Shown in pieces: positions 7,922-16,375 of a stretch of DNA of 64,000 nucleotides. How positions within the stretch are numbered: position 1 is the stretch's first letter; the number at the start of each line of letters is the position of its first letter. The notes beneath the pieces are model-generated. The model was given only the letters and a program-made list of their open reading frames with translations, was not told the DNA's origin and ran no database searches. Position numbers and translations under genes: made by a program. This DNA is from MED-G116 sp038107835 (GTDB lineage Bacteria > Pseudomonadota > Alphaproteobacteria > Puniceispirillales > Puniceispirillaceae): the NCBI GenBank assembly GCA_038107835.1, contig JAYNHH010000001.1, positions 1-64,000 of the forward strand, read 5' to 3'.

Positions 7922-9423
7922 TGGATCTGTCTTCCCGAAAAACCGGTCCGACCGCTCTGAGCAGTGCCACGCTTGACTCTCTGCCGGCGAAGATCACGCT
8001 GCCGCGTTATGATCGCAGCCATCTGACGCCGGGGATTGTGCATATCGGCGTGGGAAATTTTCACCGCGCACATCTGGCCTGGTATGTTCATCGTTTGATG
8101 CAGCAGGGCGCGGCTCTTGATTGGGCCATTATCGGCGCTGGTATCCGGGATCAGGACAGTGTCATGCGCGAGAAGCTGTTGGCGCAGGATTGCCTCACCA
8201 CCCTGATTGAGCTTGATCCACTTGGTGAGCAGGCAACTGAGGTCACTGGGGCGATGCTGGATTTCCTGCCTGTCGAGGCGGATAACAAATCGCTGATCCA
8301 GATGATGGCTGATCCACGCATACGGATTGTTTCGACAACTGTGACCGAGGGTGGCTATTATCTTAATGCGAAGAATGACGGACTCGATCTGACCCATCCG
8401 GATATTCTGCATGATGCGGAAAACCCGGACAGCCCACATACGGTTTTTGGTTCCATGATCGCTGCGCTTCGCCTGCGGCGTGACCGGGGGGCGGGTCCGT
8501 TTACCGGTCTTTGCTGTGATAATTTGCTGGGCAATGGTGCTGTTCTCCGCCAGGCCGTTGTCGGTCTTGCGAGGCTGAGCGATCCTGATCTCGCAGCCTG
8601 GATCGATGGGCAATGCTCCTTCCCGAATTCGATGGTTGACTGCATTGTGCCAGCCACCGGCGCAGCCGAGCTGCAATGCGCCAGATCCATGGGTGTGGAT
8701 GATGCGGCGCCGGTAACGCATGAAAATTTTCGGCAATGGGTCATCGAGGATGATTTCTGTGCCGGCCGCCCGGACTGGAATCTTGTCGGCGCAGAGTTTT
8801 CTGCGCATGTGCATCAGCATGAAGCCCGCAAAATCCGTGTGCTGAATGGTGGACATCAGATTTTGGCGAATGTCGCGGAGATAGTGGGGGTTGAGAGCAT
8901 TGCAGACGCGATGGCCGACCCTCTCATCCATGCGCTGTTCAGGAAGGTGCAGACAGAAGAGATCATCCCCCATGTCAAACCTCTGTCCGACAGCCCTGTC
9001 ATGGAATATCTGGATCTGATTGACCGTCGATTTTCAAATGATGCCATTATTGACACGGTCCGCCGGGTTGCCTTTGATGGCTCGGCGCGCCATGCAGGAT
9101 TCATCCTGCCATCAATTCGTGACGGGTTGGCAACAGGGAAATCTGTTGAGGGGCTGGCCCTTGTCGAGGCTGCCTGGGCCCGGATGTGTGAGGGTACCCG
9201 TGAAAATGGCAGCCGGATAGAGGCCAATGATCCCGACTGGGACATGCTCACAGCGACCGCCATGGCCGCCCGTGAGACACCCGCTGTCTGGCTCGACATG
9301 CAGCAGATATATGGCGATCTCGCCACGCAAGAGCGCTTTGCGATGGCGTTTGAGAAATGGCTTGTCAGCATGTATCGAAATGGCGTTGAGGCAACCATCC
9401 GTCAATATCTTGGTCAGGATTGA
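7909..9423 (+). CDS. mtlK: Mannitol 2-dehydrogenase
   Basis: This is a 504-aa polyol-specific long-chain dehydrogenase that converts mannitol (or arabitol) with NAD to fructose (or xylulose). The N-terminal nucleotide-binding region contains HIGVGNFHRAHLAWYVH, a hallmark of the family. The C-terminal domain contains VKPLSDSPVMEYLDLIDRRFSN and KIRVLNGGHQ, with the catalytic Lys expected near KIRVLN. It starts inside the smoS gene; ATG 7909 or ATG 7921 are both possible, the latter touching the smoS stop codon. Its product fructose would be phosphorylated by the divergent fructokinase, which completes the pathway in this locus. Confidence 0.88.
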   Translation: MDELMDLSSRKTGPTALSSATLDSLPAKITLPRYDRSHLTPGIVHIGVGNFHRAHLAWYVHRLMQQGAALDWAIIGAGIRDQDSVMREKLLAQDCLTTLIELDPLGEQATEVTGAMLDFLPVEADNKSLIQMMADPRIRIVSTTVTEGGYYLNAKNDGLDLTHPDILHDAENPDSPHTVFGSMIAALRLRRDRGAGPFTGLCCDNLLGNGAVLRQAVVGLARLSDPDLAAWIDGQCSFPNSMVDCIVPATGAAELQCARSMGVDDAAPVTHENFRQWVIEDDFCAGRPDWNLVGAEFSAHVHQHEARKIRVLNGGHQILANVAEIVGVESIADAMADPLIHALFRKVQTEEIIPHVKPLSDSPVMEYLDLIDRRFSNDAIIDTVRRVAFDGSARHAGFILPSIRDGLATGKSVEGLALVEAAWARMCEGTRENGSRIEANDPDWDMLTATAMAARETPAVWLDMQQIYGDLATQERFAMAFEKWLVSMYRNGVEATIRQYLGQD

Positions 9424-9686
9424 TTGGCCCGGCCTAGGGTGGCCTCACCTGTCTGGGGCGTGTGTCCTTGATTGACAACCAACCCTGCGCTGTGACACCG
9501 TTTGCAAAATCTGCATGACATCACGAACAGGCGGAGGGCGGGTTTCTGCGGGCACCGCCCTGATTGAGATGTTGTCCTGCTACCTGAATTCCTGTTGAAT
9601 CATGCTGACTATTGACGTTGGTTGCCAAAAATTGCGAAGTTTTTGGAGGTTACTGCGGCAGAGGGAAAAATATTGGAAAAGATTCG
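9424..9686. other. Intergenic region between mtlK and the adenylate cyclase
   Basis: About 260 nt with no convincing coding sequence. It is GC-rich just after mtlK, but I see no strong stem followed by a T-run. TTGGAGG at about 9640 resembles a ribosome site but has no start at the right spacing in the cyclase frame. Confidence 0.4.
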
Positions 9687-11846
9687 TTGGTAAGCAGTAT
9701 CAGGATTATCTTCTTTTTTCTTGCCCTCTTTCCCCTGTTTGCCAGTCAGGCCAGTGGTTCTGATGGTAATTTTTCCGCGCCTGTTTTTGTCATCCCGCAA
9801 GGTGGCCCGGCAACCATACCGGCGGCCCATCTGGAATTCCTTGAAGGGGCTGATGAGACGGTAGGTTTCGAGTTTCTGGAAAAGGCCGAGTGGGCGCCAA
9901 AACTTGTTGCGGACCAGTCTCTTGTTGAGGGTTATTGGGTCCGTTTGCGGGTCCAGAACACGCTCCCGACGGATGACGTTGGGATCAAGCATAATTTCAA
10001 CAAGGAAAAGCGGATATTTGCCCGGCACAGCGACGGCGTTGATGAATATCCCTACTGGTCAGGAAGCGGAGACAGCTGGATCGATGAAGGCAGAATCAAT
10101 GCCCATTATCTTGTTACGATGCCGCAGGGTGAAATCACCACGATCTATAATTTCTTTCGCAGCAAACCCTTTGACAGATATTACAGCAAGGTCGATGGGC
10201 TTGATCGGATAACAATCGGTAAATGGAGTGACATTCGTCTGCTCGAGTTTTTCCGGCTCGCGACCAACCTTGCCGTTGTCGCAATCGCTTCTGCTTTCGG
10301 CCTGTACTATATGTTTATGTTCGTGGTGGGGCGTGGAAGTTATCTGTGGCTATCGGCAAGCCTGTTTCAGATTTCCGTCCATTGTTGCCTGTATTTGTCG
10401 CTGTCATCGGTGATCCAGCCGCCGTTGTGGCTGGCCAATGTTGAGATGGATATGGCGTCAACCTCGCTGCTCTTTGTGTTTCTCCTCCAGTTCTTTCGTG
10501 GCTCTCTTGATTTGCGCCGTAATTTTCCGGCTCTCAACCGGGTTTTTCTGGCAGGAATCGCCTTCTATCTGCTGATGGTGGTTTTGAATGTTGGCTCCTC
10601 ACTGACCTATCCAAGCGCACCCTATCTTGATCTGGTGGCACATCCCCCCGATCGCGCCGGGCCGGGCATTGTAAAGTTAAGCTATCTGATTCCGCCATTT
10701 TTGCTGCTGCTGCTTGGTTCGGCAATCCTGTCTTTTGTCCTGTGGCGGCGGGGCAGCAATTACGCAAAGTTCCTGATGATTTCCTTTGCCCTGCCCTTTC
10801 TGGCTGTGCCGATCACCGCGGCAACATATCTTGTCTTTGGGTTTTCCTGGCAGGGCTGGATGGTGATTTCGGCGGTCGTGGGATTTTTGATGCTGGCAAT
10901 GTTTATCACCTTTGGCTTTGCCGTGGCACAGCAACTGAACGACATGAAAAATCTCGCACTGACACAGCAGATAAGGCTTACCAAGGCCTATCAGCGTTTT
11001 GTGCCGCCACAATTGCTGCAGAATCTTGGCAGAACAAGCATCCTTGACGTGAAGCTGGGTGATCAGGTCGATGTTGAGATGAGTATATTATTCTCTGACA
11101 TCAGATCCTTCACCGCCATTTCCGAGGCCATGTCGCCAAGCGAAAATTTTGCTTTCGTGAATGCCTATCTCAGTCGTATGGGACCGATCATCAGGGCTCG
11201 CAGGGGCTATATCGACAAATTCATGGGTGATGGGGTGATGGCACTATTTCCGGAATCGGCAAACGATGCGGTCCTTGCTGCGGTTGAGATGCAAAAGGAA
11301 CTGCATCGCTACAATGATGAGCAGGATTGCGCTGGTGCCCCACGGATCAATGTCGGCGTCGGGATCAACACGGGCCGGATGATGCTTGGCACGCTTGGTG
11401 AGTCGGATCGGATGGAAGGGTCTGTCATCAGTGATGCTGTCAATCTGGCGTCACGGCTGGAGGGGCTTACAAAACGGTACGGATCCAAGGTCATTATTTC
11501 GGAACATACCTACAGACTGTTGAACACAGCCAAGCTCGATTGCCGTGAAATCGACAGCGTTGTGGTGAAGGGCAAGGACAGGCCTGTCAGGATTTTTGAG
11601 GTGATTGATGGCGAGCCCCCGGAGATTGCCAGATTGAAACTTGATAGTCTGGCACAGTTCTGTGAGGCCATGTCTCTTTACAAGACCCAGAAATTTGCCA
11701 AGGCCCGTGACCTGTTCAAGGCCATTTTGTCCCACGGTGGAAGTGATAATGTTGCAGCGCTGTATGTGGAGCGCTGCGAGACACTGCTTGAAGATGGTTG
11801 GAATCCTGAGACCTGGGACGGGGTCGAGAGGCTCGAAACGAAGTGA
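9687..11846 (+). CDS. Membrane receptor adenylate cyclase (7TMR-DISM plus class III cyclase domain)
   Basis: A signal peptide (VSSIRIIFFFLALFPLFASQASG) leads into an extracytoplasmic beta-rich sensor domain, then about seven hydrophobic segments between residues 185 and 420, in the manner of 7TMR-DISM receptors. A cytoplasmic class III cyclase domain follows at about 460-650. Metal-binding Asp residues are in FSDIRSF and GDGVMALF. The substrate-recognition Lys is in YIDKFMGD, and the Asp in SDAVNLASRLE indicates ATP rather than GTP. The Asn and Arg transition-state residues are in the same NLASR segment. The final 70 residues look like a TPR helix pair. The start is uncertain: no ATG fits, and I prefer TTG 9687 because it begins the signal peptide; TTG 9612 is an alternative. 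The product should be cAMP made in response to an outside signal. Confidence 0.82.
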   Translation: MVSSIRIIFFFLALFPLFASQASGSDGNFSAPVFVIPQGGPATIPAAHLEFLEGADETVGFEFLEKAEWAPKLVADQSLVEGYWVRLRVQNTLPTDDVGIKHNFNKEKRIFARHSDGVDEYPYWSGSGDSWIDEGRINAHYLVTMPQGEITTIYNFFRSKPFDRYYSKVDGLDRITIGKWSDIRLLEFFRLATNLAVVAIASAFGLYYMFMFVVGRGSYLWLSASLFQISVHCCLYLSLSSVIQPPLWLANVEMDMASTSLLFVFLLQFFRGSLDLRRNFPALNRVFLAGIAFYLLMVVLNVGSSLTYPSAPYLDLVAHPPDRAGPGIVKLSYLIPPFLLLLLGSAILSFVLWRRGSNYAKFLMISFALPFLAVPITAATYLVFGFSWQGWMVISAVVGFLMLAMFITFGFAVAQQLNDMKNLALTQQIRLTKAYQRFVPPQLLQNLGRTSILDVKLGDQVDVEMSILFSDIRSFTAISEAMSPSENFAFVNAYLSRMGPIIRARRGYIDKFMGDGVMALFPESANDAVLAAVEMQKELHRYNDEQDCAGAPRINVGVGINTGRMMLGTLGESDRMEGSVISDAVNLASRLEGLTKRYGSKVIISEHTYRLLNTAKLDCREIDSVVVKGKDRPVRIFEVIDGEPPEIARLKLDSLAQFCEAMSLYKTQKFAKARDLFKAILSHGGSDNVAALYVERCETLLEDGWNPETWDGVERLETK

Positions 11847-11882
11847 TTGACGTAAAATTCTCCAGCAGAGGTGGTTGAGGTA

Positions 11883-13040
11883 ATGGTTTATCGACGCAGA
11901 AGGAAGAAGGCAAAAACGTTGCGCCGTGCAACCTTTGTGCTGCTTGCTGGCCTGTTTGGTGTTTTCTTTCATCTGTCGGGATGTGAGCAATTCGGCGCGC
12001 TGCCCTCCGGTGACCGCTATCTGCAGATCCAGAAATCTGAAAACTATAATCTGGCGGAAGAAAAATTTGTCAATTTGGAGCAGGACAGCGTCCTCACGGG
12101 ACCCGGGTTCTGGGACAATCCGGGGGAGAACTGGAACAACAATTTCTTCTTCAACAATAATCAGACGCGGCCCGAAGGCTTGTTGCCGGAAAGCAAAACG
12201 CCACTGCCTGCTGATTTTCATGTGAGTTCGGGCAACATTAAATTTGTCTGGCTTGGTCATTCGACCATTCTTGCGTCAATTGATGGCAAGGTTGTTCTTT
12301 TTGACCCGATATTTTCCAATGCGGCGTCCCCTGTGAGCCTTGTTGTGAAGCGGTTTCAGCCGCCGGTGATCGACCTCGCATCGCTGCCAGAAATCGACAT
12401 TGTCGTCATCTCGCATGATCATTATGACCATCTCGATATGGAAACAATCAAGCAGCTGCACGATAGAGACATCAGCTTTGTCGTCCCGTTGGGTTTGGGC
12501 GCACATCTGGAACATTGGGGTGTTTCGGCCCAGAAGATCACCGAGCTTGATTGGTGGGAGGAAACCGAGATCGATGGTTTGAACCTGATCTGCACCCCTT
12601 CGCAGCATTTTTCTGGACGACGGGGACCCTATAAGGAAAAGCGATCGCTGTGGGCGTCTTGGCTGATCAAATCACCGAGCCAGTCGGTCTATTTCAGTGG
12701 TGATTCCGGCTATGCCGATCATTACCGGCAGATCGGTGAACGCTATGGGTCTGTCGATCTTGTTTTCATGGATTCGGGTCAGTACAACGCGCGCTGGCGG
12801 CATGTACATAACATGCCTGAAGAAGCTGTGCAGGCGGTTCTGGATATGGATGGCCAGCTGTTGGTTCCCATACATTGGGGCATGTTCACATTGTCGATGC
12901 ATGATTGGTTTGAACCGCCGGTGCGCGTGCTCGCCGAGGCAGCAAGACTGGATGTGAGGGTGCTGACCCCCCTTTTGGGGCAACTGGTTGATGTCTCCGA
13001 CATGCCGGAAAATGATGAATGGTGGGAGCAGGTCAACTAG
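11883..13040 (+). CDS. Lipoprotein metallo-beta-lactamase-fold hydrolase (NAPE-PLD/UlaG-like)
   Basis: This is an MBL-fold metallohydrolase with a basic N-terminus (VYRRRRKKAKTLRR), a hydrophobic stretch and a lipobox LSGC at about residues 30-33, so it is probably a lipoprotein facing the periplasm. The metal site is VVISHDHYDHLD (HxHxDH), with downstream His in TPSQHFSGR, Asp in YFSGDSGY and His in VPIHWGMF. The pattern FVWLGHSTILASIDG is typical of proteins resembling N-acyl-phosphatidylethanolamine phospholipase D and UlaG. The start ATG 11883 has AGAGG 10 nt upstream. A GTG at 11871 is possible. It lies 36 nt after the cyclase gene, so co-transcription is likely. The substrate is unknown. 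Confidence 0.75.
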   Translation: MVYRRRRKKAKTLRRATFVLLAGLFGVFFHLSGCEQFGALPSGDRYLQIQKSENYNLAEEKFVNLEQDSVLTGPGFWDNPGENWNNNFFFNNNQTRPEGLLPESKTPLPADFHVSSGNIKFVWLGHSTILASIDGKVVLFDPIFSNAASPVSLVVKRFQPPVIDLASLPEIDIVVISHDHYDHLDMETIKQLHDRDISFVVPLGLGAHLEHWGVSAQKITELDWWEETEIDGLNLICTPSQHFSGRRGPYKEKRSLWASWLIKSPSQSVYFSGDSGYADHYRQIGERYGSVDLVFMDSGQYNARWRHVHNMPEEAVQAVLDMDGQLLVPIHWGMFTLSMHDWFEPPVRVLAEAARLDVRVLTPLLGQLVDVSDMPENDEWWEQVN

Positions 13041-13097
13041 CTCTCTGGTCTCCAGCCTGGCGCAGGGAGCGCCTCCCATGACAACAATCGTTGTGGG

Positions 13098-13439
13098 TTA
13101 TCTGGCCTGCTTCTGGATTTTTCTCAGCCGTTCAGAGAGGATCCCCACCACACCGCGGACAAAGATGTTTGACTCATTGAGATAGGTGTTGAACTCATCT
13201 TTTGTCACCGAAATGATGTCACAATTCTCCAGACATCTGGCATCAGCCATGCGCAGCTCATCGTCAATGACGCCCATTTCACCGAAGATTTCATTTTCGC
13301 CGATCACGAAATCAGGTGTCTTCGTGTCATTGTTGGGAAGAAAAATGCCCACTGAACCCCGCACCAGAAGAAAGATGGTTCCAGCGGTATCACCAGCTTT
13401 GAATATCGTCCGATGTTGTTTAAGACTCTGTTTTTGCAT
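13098..13439 (-). CDS. Single-domain cyclic nucleotide-binding protein
   Basis: This 113-aa protein is essentially one cyclic-nucleotide-binding (CRP/PKA-R-like) beta-barrel with no DNA-binding or enzymatic partner domain. The barrel pattern FKAGDTAGTIFLLVRGSVGIF is clear, and the phosphate-binding cassette reads FGEMGVIDDELRMADA, retaining Gly53-Glu54 and Arg63. The position after the Arg, usually Ser/Thr in cAMP binders, is Met64, so ligand choice is uncertain. It starts 4 nt after the stop codon of the upstream MBL-fold gene, so both are one operon. It converges with the cyclase/lipoprotein pair. A role as a cAMP effector or adaptor is inferred from that neighbourhood. Confidence 0.78.
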   Translation of the reverse strand: MQKQSLKQHRTIFKAGDTAGTIFLLVRGSVGIFLPNNDTKTPDFVIGENEIFGEMGVIDDELRMADARCLENCDIISVTKDEFNTYLNESNIFVRGVVGILSERLRKIQKQAR

Positions 13440-13443
13440 GGCA

Positions 13444-14241
13444 CTAAACCCCGGTTAAAATTTCTGTCTGGTTTTCCTTGGCGATGAAAATCGCGGGATT
13501 GGCGAAACCCTGCTGGATTTTGTCCAGCTGAGCATCCGTGCGGTGGGGCGCGTGATGGGCAACAGCAAGGCGCCGGCAATTTGACATTTCCAGAAAGGCC
13601 TGACCCTGCTCCATGGAGGAATGTCCCCAGCCCTGAAATTGCGGCAACTCACCTGCCGTGTACATACCGTCCCAGATTGCCAGATCGGCGTCATCGACGA
13701 GTTCGCGCAGGCTGTCCAGCTGGCCGGCCTCATATTCATTGTCAAGCAGACAGCAGAGTTTGGCATTTGTTGTTTCGATACTATAGGCGGCTGATCCACC
13801 CGGATGATGCAAGGCACAGGTTCCAAGATTCAGATCGCTGGCGAAAATTGATTGAACCTCGGAAAAAGACATGACTTTCAATTTGGAAATTTTGGATAGC
13901 AGCTCTATCGGAAAATATGTGCCGCCATAATATTGCTGGATGTGATCGCGCGTGGTTTCCTGTGAACATAGCGCAGAACATATGAAAATTTCGGACTGAC
14001 TGGAAAAGAGATCTCGGTTGAAGCCAAACCCCTGAATGTGATCATGATGAAAATGGCTCAACAGAATGACAATGGGCCGGTCATCGGCAAGGGCGACATT
14101 CTGAAATCCGCCTCCCGCATCAATGATGATCTGGGCCGCGTCAGTCATGACCTCAGTGCAAATGGTGTGTCCACCATAGTTGGAAAAGGCAGCGCCAGAT
14201 ACCGAAACGGATCCGCGAACACCATGAAATGTAACTCTCAT
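13444..14241 (-). CDS. MBL-fold metallohydrolase, phosphodiesterase-like
   Basis: This is a 265-aa metallo-beta-lactamase-fold hydrolase. It begins MRVTFHGVRGSVSVSG and carries GGHTICTEV, patterns of a soluble family often annotated as cAMP phosphodiesterase-like or PhnP-like. The metal motif HFHHDH is at residues 63-68, with further ligands likely in HHPGG (about residue 150), CLLDNEYE and the late VAHHAP. There is no signal peptide, so it is cytoplasmic. It is co-transcribed with the single-domain cyclic-nucleotide-binding protein. Hydrolysis of a cyclic nucleotide would close a signalling loop with the neighbouring cyclase, but the substrate is not proven by sequence. Its 5' region ends about 45 nt before the assembly gap. 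Confidence 0.7.
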   Translation of the reverse strand: MRVTFHGVRGSVSVSGAAFSNYGGHTICTEVMTDAAQIIIDAGGGFQNVALADDRPIVILLSHFHHDHIQGFGFNRDLFSSQSEIFICSALCSQETTRDHIQQYYGGTYFPIELLSKISKLKVMSFSEVQSIFASDLNLGTCALHHPGGSAAYSIETTNAKLCCLLDNEYEAGQLDSLRELVDDADLAIWDGMYTAGELPQFQGWGHSSMEQGQAFLEMSNCRRLAVAHHAPHRTDAQLDKIQQGFANPAIFIAKENQTEILTGV

Positions 14242-14287
14242 CAGAACCTGCCAAACAGAACAGCGATATCATCATCCCTCAATGCGT

Positions 14288-14387
14288 NNNNNNNNNNNNN
14301 NNNNNNNNNNNNNNNNNNNNNNNNNNNNNNNNNNNNNNNNNNNNNNNNNNNNNNNNNNNNNNNNNNNNNNNNNNNNNNNNNNNNNNN
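14288..14387. other. Assembly gap of 100 N
   Basis: Exactly 100 undetermined bases. Round-number N-runs are the usual scaffolding placeholder of unknown true length. The sequence either side (14242-14287 and 14388-14569) shows no gene I can support. Genes could be missing here, and the link between the signalling group and agmatinase depends on this join. Confidence 0.98.
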
Positions 14388-14569
14388 TGTCATCAGCAAT
14401 CATCATTATGGACTTTTGGCCGAAACGTCTGTTCAGATATGGGAAATAGACGCACATAATTGGTAACTGTCAGATCAATCAGGCAGAGCTGTTGTGGTCA
14501 TGCTGCAGATCACTCTGACAATTTGCCTGACAGCTTGAATTTTTTACTTTGCAGAGGGGGACGCAAGGC

Positions 14570-15523
14570 ATGGTCGATCACACAGACAGGGGTGTTTTTG
14601 GTGATAAGGCAGCGACGATGGGGTACGAGCCAACCTACAGCGGCGCCACCAGCTTGTTCAGGCGGCGATATTCCCGCGATCTGTCCGATGTTGATATGGT
14701 GGCTTGGGGCATCACCTATGATTTGACGGTGACGAACAGGCCTGGAACACGTTTTGGCCCACGCGCCATTCGCGAGGCCTCGACAAATCTAGCATGGGAT
14801 GGTGGGCCGTGGCCATGGGGGTTTGACCCCTTCGAGACATTGACCATGGTTGACTATGGTGATTGCAGCTTTGATCCCGGCTTTCCCGAAACCATCCCCG
14901 ATGCCATCGTTGCCGAGGCAGGGCAGATAATCGAGTCCGGTGCTTTCCTGCTGTCGATGGGTGGTGATCATTCGGTCAGCTATCCGCTTCTCGCGGCCCA
15001 TGCTGAAAAGCATGGACCCATGGCCTTGATCCAGTTTGATGCGCATAGTGACACCTGGGCCGAACCGGAAAAGCGGTTTGATCATGGTTCGATGTTCTAT
15101 CATGCCGCCCGTGAGGGCATCATTGATGCCCGCCACTCAGCGCAGATTGGCCTCAGGACGATGAACAGCAGCACCCATGATTTCAATATTCTTGATGCGG
15201 ATTGGGTGCGGGATAATGGGTTGGCGGCGACAATTGCAGGGATCAAAGCGACGGTCGGCGATCGCCCCTGCTACCTGACCTTTGATATTGATTTTCTCGA
15301 CCCTGCCTATGCGCCTGGCACGGGAACACCCGTATGTGGTGGCTTCGCCACCTGGGAGGCGCAAAGGCTTATCCGCGGCCTTGGTGGGGTTAATCTTGTC
15401 GGGGCTGACCTTGTTGAAGTCTCTCCGCCATTTGATCATGCCGAAATCACGGCTCTGGCGGCGGCTTCCGTTCTGCTGGATGTCATTTGTCTGATTGCTT
15501 CTGAGGGGCTTTGCCGGCGCTGA
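14570..15523 (+). CDS. speB: Agmatinase (ureohydrolase family)
   Basis: This is a 317-aa member of the arginase/agmatinase family, expected to hydrolyse agmatine (or a related guanidino compound) to putrescine and urea. The binuclear Mn ligands are visible in SMGGDHS, QFDAHSD and TFDIDFLDPAYAPGTGTP. The N-terminal TRFGPRAIREAS segment is family-typical. An in-frame TTG at 14549 is open, but ATG 14570 has GAGGGGG upstream and begins a normal protein. It converges with coxM, and a terminator lies between them. Members of this family also hydrolyse guanidinobutyrate or guanidinopropionate, so the exact substrate is uncertain. Confidence 0.82.
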   Translation: MVDHTDRGVFGDKAATMGYEPTYSGATSLFRRRYSRDLSDVDMVAWGITYDLTVTNRPGTRFGPRAIREASTNLAWDGGPWPWGFDPFETLTMVDYGDCSFDPGFPETIPDAIVAEAGQIIESGAFLLSMGGDHSVSYPLLAAHAEKHGPMALIQFDAHSDTWAEPEKRFDHGSMFYHAAREGIIDARHSAQIGLRTMNSSTHDFNILDADWVRDNGLAATIAGIKATVGDRPCYLTFDIDFLDPAYAPGTGTPVCGGFATWEAQRLIRGLGGVNLVGADLVEVSPPFDHAEITALAAASVLLDVICLIASEGLCRR

Positions 15524-15531
15524 TCGGGTGC

Positions 15532-15557
15532 AAAAAAGGGGGCCGTTTGACCCCCTT
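15532..15557 (-). terminator. Rho-independent terminator for the coxSLM operon
   Basis: Read on the minus strand, AAGGGGG and CCCCCTT form a 7-bp stem (15551-15557 with 15536-15542) around an 8-nt loop, followed by a T-run (A-run 15532-15537 on the plus strand). It lies 24 nt after the coxM stop and also sits just after the agmatinase stop on the other strand. Confidence 0.75.
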
Positions 15558-15580
15558 CCCTATCTGGATGATGAAATTGG

Positions 15581-16366
15581 CTAGCTACATGCCGCCACTG
15601 CCCGCTTCGTCATTTCCTTGACGAGATGGGCGCGGTAATCACTTGCCGCGTGCATGTCGCTGATCATCTCATCGCCGCTCACGGCGACAGTCTCAACAGC
15701 ATCTGGCGCAAAGGAGCTGGCAAGCGCCGCCTCCAGCCCCTCATGGCGGAAAACACCATCCTCGCCCGCGCCGGTAATGGCCACGCGCACCGAGTCACCC
15801 CTGGCAACAAAAACGCCAACCATGGCGTAGCGTGAAGCTGGGTTGGGGAATTTGGCATAGGCGGCAGCGGCTGGCTTTGGAAAGCTGACTGCGGTGATGA
15901 TTTCATCCTCTTCCAGTGCCGTTTCAAACATGCCGACAAAGAAATCATCTGCAGCAATGTCACGGCTGCTGGTGTGGATTGTCGCACCAAGCGCGAGGGC
16001 AGCCGAAGGATAGCATGCAGATGGATCATTATTGGCAATTGATCCGCCGATGGTGCCACGGTTTCGCACCTGACGGTCGCCAATTTTTGCCGCCAGCGCC
16101 GCCAGCGCCGGAATGCTCGCTGCGACAATATCCGATGTCTCGACATCGACATGACGCGTCATCGCGCCAATCTTGATGGCGTCACCAAGATCCTCGATGC
16201 CGGCAAGACCGCAATCGGCAAGGTCAACAAGCGTCTCCGGGCTGGCAAGGCGTTGCTTCATCGTAGGCAGCAAGGTCATGCCGCCAGCGAGCAGCTTTGC
16301 CTCATCATCAAGTTTTGCCACGGCATCGTCTGTGCCTGAGGCTCTGACATAGTGTGTTTGATACAT
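15581..16366 (-). CDS. coxM: Molybdenum hydroxylase FAD subunit (CoxM-like)
   Basis: This is the medium, FAD-binding subunit (261 aa) of a xanthine-dehydrogenase/CO-dehydrogenase-family enzyme. It passes electrons from the iron-sulfur subunit to FAD and on to the respiratory chain. The FAD motifs LLAGGMTLLP (about 25-34) and RNRGTIGGSIANNDPS (101-116) are intact. The C-terminal domain has the usual AITGAGEDGVFR segment. It is the last gene of a minus-strand S-L-M operon, 9 nt after coxL. That order is characteristic of form II cox operons. Confidence 0.85.
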   Translation of the reverse strand: MYQTHYVRASGTDDAVAKLDDEAKLLAGGMTLLPTMKQRLASPETLVDLADCGLAGIEDLGDAIKIGAMTRHVDVETSDIVAASIPALAALAAKIGDRQVRNRGTIGGSIANNDPSACYPSAALALGATIHTSSRDIAADDFFVGMFETALEEDEIITAVSFPKPAAAAYAKFPNPASRYAMVGVFVARGDSVRVAITGAGEDGVFRHEGLEAALASSFAPDAVETVAVSGDEMISDMHAASDYRAHLVKEMTKRAVAACS

Positions 16367-16375
16367 GATCCCCTC

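Noticed and set aside
7888..8973. A 361-codon minus-strand frame over mtlK
   Set aside because: No motifs and the opposite strand is a clear mannitol dehydrogenase in an operon.
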